A stretch of 11,962 nucleotides of DNA. It comes from Lachnospiraceae bacterium (GTDB lineage Bacteria > Bacillota > Clostridia > Lachnospirales > Lachnospiraceae). The stretch's first letter is position 1. Each line of letters opens with the position of its first letter. Position numbers and translations under genes: made by a program. Under the pieces are notes generated by a model, which was not told the origin of the DNA, made no database searches, and saw only the letters and a list, made by a program, of their open reading frames with translations. The stretch covers positions 7,445-19,406 of the forward strand of contig JAAUZS010000007.1 in NCBI GenBank assembly GCA_014804495.1, read 5' to 3'. This document shows, in pieces, positions 1-5,927 of the stretch.

Positions 1-323
1 GCCTGTTTGATTTTCCAACCATTTTCTTTCAAGGTCCTGCTCACCTTTACCATACCGTCATCCCGTAAAAAGCGTTTGATTTCACCCTGTATCATCGGGA
101 CTGCGTATGTTGAAAATTTTACGTCAAAACTTAAATCAAACTTATCAATTGCCTTCATCAGACCTATGCAGCCTATTTGAAAAAGGTCTTCCGCATCATA
201 CCCCCTGTCCAGAAACCTCTTTACTATGTGCCTTACCAACCCAAGATTTTCCTCTATCAGTTTCTCTCTTGCCTCTTTATCTCCTGCCTGTGAACGTTCA
301 ATCAATACGGCAGTTTCTTCCAT
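1..323 (-). CDS. sigF: RNA polymerase sporulation sigma factor SigF (N-terminal part, cut by window edge)
   Basis: First 107 codons of a sigma-70 family protein that runs off the left edge. It should direct RNA polymerase to early forespore promoters after asymmetric division. The N-terminus MEETAVLIERSQAGDKEARE is followed by a classic region 2: NLGLVRHIVKRF, the YDAEDLFQIGCIGLMKAIDK core-binding and -10 recognition stretch, and FSTYAVPMIQGEIKRFLRDD with VKVSRTLKE beyond it, typical of the SigF/SigG group. The ATG lies 3 nt after the spoIIAB stop (TAG CCT ATG), and a GGTGAGG ribosome site sits inside the end of spoIIAB, so translation is probably coupled. Gene order (anti-anti-sigma, anti-sigma, sigma) identifies it as SigF (SpoIIAC) rather than SigG. 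Regions 3 and 4 are outside the window. Confidence 0.93.
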   Translation of the reverse strand, partial: MEETAVLIERSQAGDKEAREKLIEENLGLVRHIVKRFLDRGYDAEDLFQIGCIGLMKAIDKFDLSFDVKFSTYAVPMIQGEIKRFLRDDGMVKVSRTLKENGWKIKQ

Positions 324-326
324 AGG

Positions 327-815
327 CTAGTCCTCACCCTCAATCCATGAAGTAGTCCCGAGTTTTTTCACCATGCGCACCGTCGTGCCATGTCCCACCT
401 CGGAAATCACCTCCAAATCGTCCATAAAGGCTTCCATAAAGGCAAATCCCATTCCGGAACGGTCTAATTCAGGTTTTGTTGTAAAAAGAGGTTCCATCGC
501 CTTTTCAACGTCCTCAATGCCGACTCCTTTATCCCGTATCTCCACTTCCAGTACATCGTTCTTAATCAGACAGCTTACCCATACCATATTATTCTCCCCG
601 TCCTCACCATCATACCCATGTATTATGGAGTTGGTCACCGCTTCGGATACTGCTGTCTTGATATCCGAGATTTCCTCCAATGTCGGATTCAGCTGTGATA
701 CAAAAGCCGCTACTGCCGTTCTCGCAAACGCCTCGTTTTCCGAAATCGCCAGAAACTCTATCCGCATTTCATTCTTCACCTGTGTATTCCGATTTTCATT
801 AACTATTTCAATCAT
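327..815 (-). CDS. spoIIAB: Anti-sigma F factor and serine kinase SpoIIAB
   Basis: A 162-residue GHKL-fold ATPase/kinase of the cytoplasm. It binds sigma F in the predivisional cell and mother cell, and inactivates SpoIIAA by phosphorylating it with ATP. The ATP-site boxes are visible: N box E58-AVTN62 with IIHGY behind it, G1 box DKGVGI (95-100), lid PLFTTKPELDRS (109-120) and G2 box SGMGF (120-124). The Bacillus subtilis protein is about 146 aa. The ATG at 815 is chosen because it is the first start after AAAGGAG (829-835), 13 nt upstream, and gives a 12-residue N-terminal extension. A GTG at 779 aligns with the Bacillus start (V-K-N-E-M here, M-K-N-E-M there) but has no ribosome site. Starting further upstream at 866 would place the RBS inside the gene. 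It lies 31 nt after spoIIAA. Confidence 0.95.
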   Translation of the reverse strand: MIEIVNENRNTQVKNEMRIEFLAISENEAFARTAVAAFVSQLNPTLEEISDIKTAVSEAVTNSIIHGYDGEDGENNMVWVSCLIKNDVLEVEIRDKGVGIEDVEKAMEPLFTTKPELDRSGMGFAFMEAFMDDLEVISEVGHGTTVRMVKKLGTTSWIEGED

Positions 816-832
816 ATTAATACCCTTGCTCC
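814..832 (-). repeat. Extended leader upstream of spoIIAB (copy 2 of 2)
   Basis: The minus strand reads GGAGCAAGGGTATTAATAT, ending in the first two bases of the spoIIAB start codon. It nearly matches the leader of the TPR gene. The spoIIAA leader keeps only GGAGCA-GG-AT of this pattern. Confidence 0.7.
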
Positions 833-846
833 TTTCACAAAAACGC

Positions 847-1155
847 TTATTCCATGATTTCCACAATATTATGTAATCCAGAAAGTGACAATATCCTTCT
901 TATCCTGTTATCTGCATTGATTATGAAAACCTTGCCTCCGAAACAGGAAATCTTCTTGTATCTTCCGACTATAACGCCGACTCCCGAACTGTCCATAAAG
1001 CTTGTCCTTTCAAAATCAAAGACCACGTTTCCTACATTTTCGTCCAGGATATATTTATCAGCTGTTTTACTTATGTAAACCGAATGATGGTGGTCTATTT
1101 CTTTCGGCATTCTTATCATAAGGTAATTATCAATTACTTTAAACTCATCTTCCAT
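847..1155 (-). CDS. spoIIAA: Anti-sigma F factor antagonist SpoIIAA (STAS domain)
   Basis: A 102-residue single-domain STAS protein, close to the family's usual size. Its unphosphorylated form binds SpoIIAB and frees sigma F; SpoIIE-type phosphatases reactivate it. The phosphoacceptor motif FMDSSGVGVIVGRYK is present, with the expected target serine at residue 56 (first Ser of DSS, equivalent to Ser58 in B. subtilis). EIDHHH near residue 20 matches the Bacillus ELDHH segment. An ATG at 1167 is also in frame, but it sits 1 nt from the AAAGGAG site (1169-1175) and cannot use it. The ATG at 1155 has the same 13-nt spacing as spoIIAB and valS. First gene of the spoIIA operon; only about 100 bp separates it from the upstream TPR gene, and that gap also holds a terminator. 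Confidence 0.94.
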   Translation of the reverse strand: MEDEFKVIDNYLMIRMPKEIDHHHSVYISKTADKYILDENVGNVVFDFERTSFMDSSGVGVIVGRYKKISCFGGKVFIINADNRIRRILSLSGLHNIVEIME

Positions 1156-1203
1156 CGTTATCGCCATGCTCCTTTCACTATTAATCTATAGATAATTGCA
1201 CAC

Positions 1204-1237
1204 AAAAAAGAGAACAAGGAATATCCCTGCTCTCTTT
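1204..1237 (-). terminator. Intrinsic terminator of the TPR gene
   Basis: On the minus strand, AAAGAGAGCAGGGA (1237-1224), loop TAT and TCCTTGTTCTCTTT (1220-1207) form a 14-position stem with two mismatches, followed by a T6 run (1209-1204). It lies 16 nt past the TPR gene stop and separates that gene from spoIIAA. On the plus strand no T-run follows, so it acts in one direction. Confidence 0.85.
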
Positions 1238-1252
1238 CGTACCTAAACTTAT

Positions 1253-2671
1253 TTACTCTTCGCTCTCCATCTGTGCCAGAAAATCCGTTGAGTTTTGTGC
1301 CTTCACGGTTCCCGGGAACATCTCAATAACCTGTCTGTACAGTTCCCCCGCTTCTTCTGTCCTTTCCACATTCCTATAGCAATTTGCAAGGTAATAAAGT
1401 GCGTCACCATTTGTTGCATCATATTGTATTGCCATCTCAAAATCCGGAATTGCTTCTGCAAAGTTTCTCTGCTGATAATTCGCATAAGCGCTGTCATAAT
1501 ATGACTGCGCCGCTATAGGTCCTGTAAGCGCATAAAGCGTATTATACAGTTTATCATAGGCTTCGGAGTTGTCACTCTCTCCGCTTTCAAAATCGGAATT
1601 CATTTCATCCAGATAAGCAATAACCGTCACCACATCTTCAGGATTTGTAATATATGCATCCGCTGCCTTAAGCAGAGTATCATAGATTTGTACATCTCCG
1701 TCATTTCCCGAATAGGCTTCTAACTCACGCTCAAGAGTCTCCTTTGTTTCCTGCAAGTCTTTAAGCTGCTGCTCCAGTTCATCAATCGTTGCAGTCTTGA
1801 CATCCAATTGTTCACCGACATTTCTCAGTTCATCGTTAACGGTTGCCCTCTCCTCAGTAATCCTTGCCGGCAGAATCAGGCTGACGGAAATCGCAATACC
1901 GATTAAAAGTCCAATTCCCAGATTTATCAGAGAACCGGCTCCCTTGCCTTCTTTCATATCTACAGGCTGAATTATCATCTCATTTCCGCTCTGATACTTA
2001 ACAGCATTACCTGAACGGGATTTCTTCTTTCCACCCTGTTTAACCCCTTCTTCCGGTAAAAGCATTTCGTTTACTTCCTTAAGATACCGAAGGGTCGTTG
2101 TATTATTCGTATCAATTTGAAGGCATTTTGTTAACTCCCTTTTCGCCTTCTCCCATTCTTCGCTATTGATATACAGAAGCGCGAGAAGCTGATGCGCCCG
2201 TATAAATTTCGGATTAAGCGACAATACCTTTTTTAACTGTATGATTGCCAAATCCTGACTATCCTGATTACAGTAGGTTAATGCCTGATTATATTTCTTA
2301 ATCGTCTGATTAATAGTATCAAGCCTCGTCGGATTAGTCTGTATCATATTAATATAATCATCCGCTATATTCTTCTTCGGCCGCAGGTTTTTACTTATTA
2401 CCCATTCACTTAATGCTGCTACAACCTCGCCCGTCTCAAAATATACCAATCCCAGAAGATTTCTTGCTTCTACATTGCTCTTATCAAATTTTAGACACTG
2501 TCTTAAGCTTGAAATAGCTCCCGACAAATCCCTGATGCCTGCCTTCTCCAATCCATCGTTATAGAACCGATTGGAAATATATTTAATCTTTTTGTATATG
2601 GAAACATCAACGCCGCAGCCTGTACAATAATCATGCTCAGACAGCTCACATCCGCAATTATAACATTTCAT
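1253..2671 (-). CDS. Membrane-anchored zinc-ribbon/TPR-repeat protein of unknown function
   Basis: A 472-residue protein with a clear layout. A short N-terminal zinc-ribbon-like knuckle has cysteines at 3, 6, 8, 16 and 19 (CYNC...CTGC). TPR-like helical repeats span about 33-95 and 125-205 (for example SLRQCLKFDKSNVEARNLLG and KKVLSLNPKFIRAHQLLAL). A Lys/Gly-rich linker leads to one transmembrane segment at about 247-268, a heptad-rich coiled coil at about 272-320, then C-terminal TPR repeats at about 385-465 (FEMAIQYDATNGDALYYLAN). There is no signal peptide; the basic stretch before the membrane segment suggests the zinc and first TPR part is cytoplasmic and the coiled coil plus last TPRs are outside (or inter-membrane in a forespore). 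This implies a scaffold role. It could be an assembly factor, but nothing fixes its partner. The ATG follows GGAG by 17 nt, unusually far. A terminator follows it. Confidence 0.8.
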   Translation of the reverse strand: MKCYNCGCELSEHDYCTGCGVDVSIYKKIKYISNRFYNDGLEKAGIRDLSGAISSLRQCLKFDKSNVEARNLLGLVYFETGEVVAALSEWVISKNLRPKKNIADDYINMIQTNPTRLDTINQTIKKYNQALTYCNQDSQDLAIIQLKKVLSLNPKFIRAHQLLALLYINSEEWEKAKRELTKCLQIDTNNTTTLRYLKEVNEMLLPEEGVKQGGKKKSRSGNAVKYQSGNEMIIQPVDMKEGKGAGSLINLGIGLLIGIAISVSLILPARITEERATVNDELRNVGEQLDVKTATIDELEQQLKDLQETKETLERELEAYSGNDGDVQIYDTLLKAADAYITNPEDVVTVIAYLDEMNSDFESGESDNSEAYDKLYNTLYALTGPIAAQSYYDSAYANYQQRNFAEAIPDFEMAIQYDATNGDALYYLANCYRNVERTEEAGELYRQVIEMFPGTVKAQNSTDFLAQMESEE

Positions 2672-2673
2672 CT

Positions 2674-2692
2674 ATATGAATACCCTTGCTCC
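2674..2692 (-). repeat. Extended leader upstream of the TPR gene (copy 1 of 2)
   Basis: The minus strand reads GGAGCAAGGGTATTCATAT. It differs at one of 19 positions from the spoIIAB leader. In spoIIAB the ATG directly follows TATTA-AT; here that position reads ATA and the ATG comes 4 nt later in another frame. Confidence 0.7.
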
Positions 2693-2701
2693 TTCCTCAG
2701 C

Positions 2702-2751
2702 TCGCAAATTTGTGTGCCCAAGACATCTATGATGTCTGCACAAATTTGCGA
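2702..2751. repeat. Long inverted repeat (hairpin 1 of a palindromic element)
   Basis: A perfect 13-bp pair, TCGCAAATTTGTG (2702-2714) and CACAAATTTGCGA (2739-2751), encloses a second perfect 7-bp pair, AGACATC (2721-2727) and GATGTCT (2731-2737), around a 3-nt loop. The two are joined by a small asymmetric internal loop. No T-run follows on either strand, so it is not a standard terminator. It lies between the 48-residue gene and the TPR gene. Confidence 0.9.
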
Positions 2752-2776
2752 TTGAAAAATCTCTGATTTTTCAATC
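2750..2776. repeat. Perfect 12-bp inverted repeat (hairpin 2 of a palindromic element)
   Basis: GATTGAAAAATC (2750-2761), loop TCT, and GATTTTTCAATC (2765-2776). It shares its first two bases with hairpin 1, so the two hairpins abut with no spacer. No uridine run follows outside the stem. Confidence 0.9.
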
Positions 2777-2798
2777 TATCCTCTACTACGCTATGACG

Positions 2799-2819
2799 CT
2801 TAAGTGGCGCCACGCCGGC
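2799..2819. repeat. Run of three abutting short palindromes
   Basis: CTTAAG (2799-2804), GTGGCGCCAC (2804-2813) and GCCGGC (2814-2819) follow one another directly, ending next to the stop codon of the 48-residue gene. They are GC-rich compared with the surroundings and probably belong to the same structured element as the two hairpins. Confidence 0.6.
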
Positions 2820-2820
2820 A

Positions 2821-2967
2821 CTATTCACTTATTTTCTTAGACTCTTTTACAACTTTTACCATCAAATCAGCCATATCTGTCAAATCCTGATTATATATCG
2901 CTTCTTCTGCATCTTCCACCTCAAGGCTTGGGTGGAATTTCTTCAACTCTTCTTCAAAATTAATCAC
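2821..2967 (-). CDS. Small acidic 48-residue protein, unknown function
   Basis: A short gene with a strong ribosome site: AGGAGG (2980-2975), 7 nt, GTG. It overlaps the end of folC by 8 nt and ends in TAG at 2821. The protein begins MINFEEELKKFHPSLEVEDA and ends VVKESKKISE. It is helix-friendly and rich in Glu, Asp and Lys, with no cysteine, membrane segment or signal peptide. The overlap and the good ribosome site argue for real, folC-coupled translation. I do not recognise a family. The two DLTDMADLMVKVV-like hydrophobic steps could form an amphipathic helix that binds a partner. Confidence 0.72.
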   Translation of the reverse strand: MINFEEELKKFHPSLEVEDAEEAIYNQDLTDMADLMVKVVKESKKISE

Positions 2968-4312
2968 GTGAGGACCTCCTTATAAGGGCTTTTACCTCGC
3001 CCACTAAATATAATGACCCGACAATATACATTCTGTCTGTATCCCCACAACTCATAGTCATATCCCGCATCGCATGTTCTAATTTGTCGTACTCCAACGT
3101 TTGTAATTCTGTATATTGTCTAAAATAATCTACTATTATCTGCAATGGCAGCGCCCTTGCATCCTGCAATTCCACTACCCCGACAACATCAAACAGCTTA
3201 GATGATGCAATCATGTCTATAACTGCCTGATACTGCTTATCTTTTACCATAGAAAAAATCAGCTTCCGTTTTCCAATGCAGCCATCCTGCTTCACTGATT
3301 GCAGGAATGCCTGAATTCCATCGGTATTATGCGCACCGTCCAGATAAACCGAGGATGAGATTTCTTCCATCCTGCCTTCCCAGCGAGCCTTCCTCACTCC
3401 CTCTGTCAACTGCTCTTTGCTGATATATCCCCTGTCAGCCAAATGTTCAACTGCCATAACAGCAAGAGCTGCATTCTCTATCTGATACAATGCTATTGTA
3501 GGCATATTAAACCTAATATAACCATAATAATTTGATTGGAGAGAAAAATCAATAGTTTTATTCATACTATTTATTTCTTTTATCGCATTAAGCGATATCG
3601 GACATGCTACAGCTTCCGTTTGTGCGGCACATTCCTCCAGCCTTTTCGTTACTTCCTCCCTTTTATCAAGAAATACCGCGGGCACATTTTTACGAAAGAT
3701 TCCCGCTTTCTCGACTGCAATTTCGGGAAGCGTATCTCCCAGATATTCCGTATGGTCATAACCGATTGACGTAATGACACACACTTCTTTTCTATCAATA
3801 GCATTAGTCGCATCCAGCCTTCCGCCAAGCCCGGTTTCCAATATCATATACTCAACTTCATAGTGCTCAAAAAGTACCATTGCCATGAAAAAAAGGTATT
3901 CAAAGAAAGTCGGATGATATGATATTTTCTGTAGATTCTCCGGCATAGCTTTGAGTTTCTCTGCCACTTGATTAAACGCCCAAAGAAATTTTTCTTCCGA
4001 AACCATTTCTCCGTTTATAACAAACCTCTCACGCATCGTCACAAGATGCGGAGATGTGAACATTCCTACCGAAAAACCGGCCTCCCGCAGGATAGAACAC
4101 AAATAAGCACAAACAGAACCTTTTCCGTTTGTGCCTGCTACATGTATAGTCTTTATCTTCCCTTCCGGATTCCCAAGATGCTCCAAAAAGCATCTCGTAT
4201 ATTCCATATTGTTCTTTTTGGTGAATTTAGGTATTTCCAATATATATTTTTCTGCCGCTTCATAACTGCCGGCCGCACAACTTTTCATAGAATCAGTTAT
4301 GTACGATAACAC
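2960..4312 (-). CDS. folC: Bifunctional folylpolyglutamate synthase / dihydrofolate synthase
   Basis: A 450-residue Mur-ligase family enzyme of the cytoplasm. It adds glutamate to (dihydro)folate or dihydropteroate using ATP, which completes folate synthesis and retains folates in the cell. Visible motifs: P-loop GTNGKGS (60-66), TSPHL with RERF (86-97), ETGLGGRLDATN (159-170), the IGYDHTEYLGDT...EKAGI segment (183-205) and YLDGAHN of the C-terminal domain. Length fits the family. The GTG at 4312 is chosen because GGGAG lies 12 nt upstream; this overlaps the preceding FapA-family gene by 20 nt. An ATG at 4288, 4 nt after that gene's stop, would give an N-terminus more like relatives but has no clear ribosome site. 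The downstream 48-residue gene overlaps its stop. Confidence 0.94.
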   Translation of the reverse strand: MLSYITDSMKSCAAGSYEAAEKYILEIPKFTKKNNMEYTRCFLEHLGNPEGKIKTIHVAGTNGKGSVCAYLCSILREAGFSVGMFTSPHLVTMRERFVINGEMVSEEKFLWAFNQVAEKLKAMPENLQKISYHPTFFEYLFFMAMVLFEHYEVEYMILETGLGGRLDATNAIDRKEVCVITSIGYDHTEYLGDTLPEIAVEKAGIFRKNVPAVFLDKREEVTKRLEECAAQTEAVACPISLNAIKEINSMNKTIDFSLQSNYYGYIRFNMPTIALYQIENAALAVMAVEHLADRGYISKEQLTEGVRKARWEGRMEEISSSVYLDGAHNTDGIQAFLQSVKQDGCIGKRKLIFSMVKDKQYQAVIDMIASSKLFDVVGVVELQDARALPLQIIVDYFRQYTELQTLEYDKLEHAMRDMTMSCGDTDRMYIVGSLYLVGEVKALIRRSSRD

Positions 4313-5804
4313 TGCCTTCTATCACTCCCTTATCAGCAATGTATTTCATATAACATGTATTACGCTCAATAAACATCTGCTCTGCATTGATACAGATAAC
4401 AACACCCCTGAAAACATTACCATCTATTTTAATCTGGCTTCCCTTACTCTCTTCCACCAATTCCTCAAGGTCGTTCTTATCATTCTCAACCTTATCCAGT
4501 TCTGCGAAATACTGGTCTTTCAATTTATTCCACTCAACCAGCTTTTTCTCTGTAGCCTCTGACGTATTCGCACCGCGCATACGCTTCTCACGCAGAGCCT
4601 CTGACATGGACTCTACCAAATCGGATATTTTCTCTCTGATATCCGCTTCCTTCTTACGGACCTCTATCATACGCTCATGCGTCTGTGCCTCATATCCGCA
4701 ATGTATAATTGTCTTCAGTTCTACGTCATTGCCTATGCATACCGCTTCTACACCTTTGACAGCATGGACATATCCACCGATAATCGTACCCTTCTTACCG
4801 GTTGCTATAACCTTATCCTTAGCCGATACATTTGAATTCATAATAATATTCGCCTGTACCATTCCGCCCGCCTCTACAGTCGTATGCTCAATAAAATCAG
4901 CAAATACATTTCCTCTTGCAGATACCTTGGACTTATTTCCGCCCTGAATTCCACGGGACAAAATAATATCACCGCCTGCATACAAATTGGCGAGACTTGT
5001 AGAACCGTGAACCTCTATATTTCTGCCGGCACGAATCACGACTCCCTCTTCCACATTTCCGTAAATGACGATATCGCCGAAAAACTCGACCTTTCCGATA
5101 ATCATATCCACATCACCGGAAATCTCATGCACATTCTGTATATCTACCCTGCCGTCTTTTACCTCAATCTTGCCGTCATTCTGCGCATAGTACTCCTCAT
5201 CCTCACGGCGTATACCTCTTCCTCTCATCGGAGGCAGATCCCGATAGAGCTTACCTTTCAATACGTTACCAAGTACAGTACAGCCGTCAACTGCCTGTAC
5301 TGCCCTATGATAAATCGCTACTTTTTCCCCTGCCTTCACATTCTGCAGAGCGGTTATATTAGTATAATCGACGGAACCATCCTCTCTAATCTTCGGCGTT
5401 CCATATTCCTCCGGTGAAAAGAGATACTCAAAATAACCGTCTTTGCCTTCCTGTATCTGACGTCCAACGGCAACCAGAATCTCTCTATTATAAACCTTCT
5501 TCTTAATCATAGCGGAAAGATTCGACTGATGCAGACCTTCCACTACTCCATGGCGCTCCAGATAATCGATTAAATCACTTTTTTTATAAGCTTCTCCATC
5601 TTTCGGCGGAGTAAGATAGAGCCACGCAGCCATCTCATCATCGTCAACCTTCAAATAGGTTCCCTTAGATAAGACACTATCTTCCTCTTCAACCACCTGC
5701 TCTTCTTCCGGTACAGCAGCCGCCTCGGGCTCTCCTATGCTTTTCAGTTTTTCCATTGCAGATTTAAGCCTATCCAATTGTTCTGAAGAAAACTGTGTGC
5801 TCAC
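4293..5804 (-). CDS. FapA-family (DUF342) polymer-like beta-helix protein
   Basis: A 503-residue cytoplasmic protein. An acidic N-terminal tail (25-45) is followed by the FapA N-terminal region (about 48-215), then a regular run of short beta-strands with Gly/Asn turns (about 215-370; GDVDMIIGKVEFFGDIVIYG and AGGDIILSRGI are typical), a coiled coil at about 375-455 and a short beta C-terminus (456-503). This is the DUF342/FapA layout. Family members have been tied to flagellar and pilus assembly or cell-envelope positioning in some bacteria, but the biochemical role is unclear, and no flagellar genes are visible here. The GTG at 5804 is chosen because AGGAGG (5818-5813) lies 8 nt before it; an in-frame GTG at 5813 overlaps the ribosome site itself. 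It lies 123 nt after valS with no terminator between, and overlaps folC. Confidence 0.85.
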   Translation of the reverse strand: MSTQFSSEQLDRLKSAMEKLKSIGEPEAAAVPEEEQVVEEEDSVLSKGTYLKVDDDEMAAWLYLTPPKDGEAYKKSDLIDYLERHGVVEGLHQSNLSAMIKKKVYNREILVAVGRQIQEGKDGYFEYLFSPEEYGTPKIREDGSVDYTNITALQNVKAGEKVAIYHRAVQAVDGCTVLGNVLKGKLYRDLPPMRGRGIRREDEEYYAQNDGKIEVKDGRVDIQNVHEISGDVDMIIGKVEFFGDIVIYGNVEEGVVIRAGRNIEVHGSTSLANLYAGGDIILSRGIQGGNKSKVSARGNVFADFIEHTTVEAGGMVQANIIMNSNVSAKDKVIATGKKGTIIGGYVHAVKGVEAVCIGNDVELKTIIHCGYEAQTHERMIEVRKKEADIREKISDLVESMSEALREKRMRGANTSEATEKKLVEWNKLKDQYFAELDKVENDKNDLEELVEESKGSQIKIDGNVFRGVVICINAEQMFIERNTCYMKYIADKGVIEGSVIVHN

Positions 5805-5834
5805 GTGACTCACCTCCTATCTGCAAATATTCCT

Positions 5835-5840
5835 ATAATA
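5835..5840 (-). promoter_or_regulatory. Possible -10 element ahead of the FapA-family gene
   Basis: The minus strand reads TATTAT, matching 5 of 6 consensus positions, about 31 nt before the start codon. No good -35 is found at 16-18 bp upstream, but phased A-tracts lie 45-80 bp further up and could help a weak promoter. Read-through from valS is the alternative. Confidence 0.3.
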
Positions 5841-5884
5841 CATTCTATACCAAAAAACTTATCTTTTCCAGTCCTAACACACTA

Positions 5885-5915
5885 TTTTTTTGGTATTTTT
5901 TTTATATTTTTTTTT
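5885..5915. other. Phased A/T-tracts (probable intrinsic bend)
   Basis: Three runs, T7 (5885-5891), T8 (5896-5903) and T9 (5907-5915), have centres about 11.5 bp apart. On the transcribed minus strand these are A-tracts between the end of valS and the FapA-family gene. Such phasing is known to curve DNA, and A-tracts upstream of a promoter can act as UP elements. Confidence 0.55.
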
Positions 5916-5927
5916 GATAATAAATTA

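Noticed and set aside
373..876. Long open frame on the plus strand opposite spoIIAB
   Set aside because: It mirrors the codon pattern of the real gene on the other strand and has no ribosome site or recognisable protein. The same holds for the plus-strand frames at 4387-4947, 4884-5417 and 7281-7883.
2702..2776. The two strong hairpins as a transcription terminator
   Set aside because: No T-run follows either stem on either strand.
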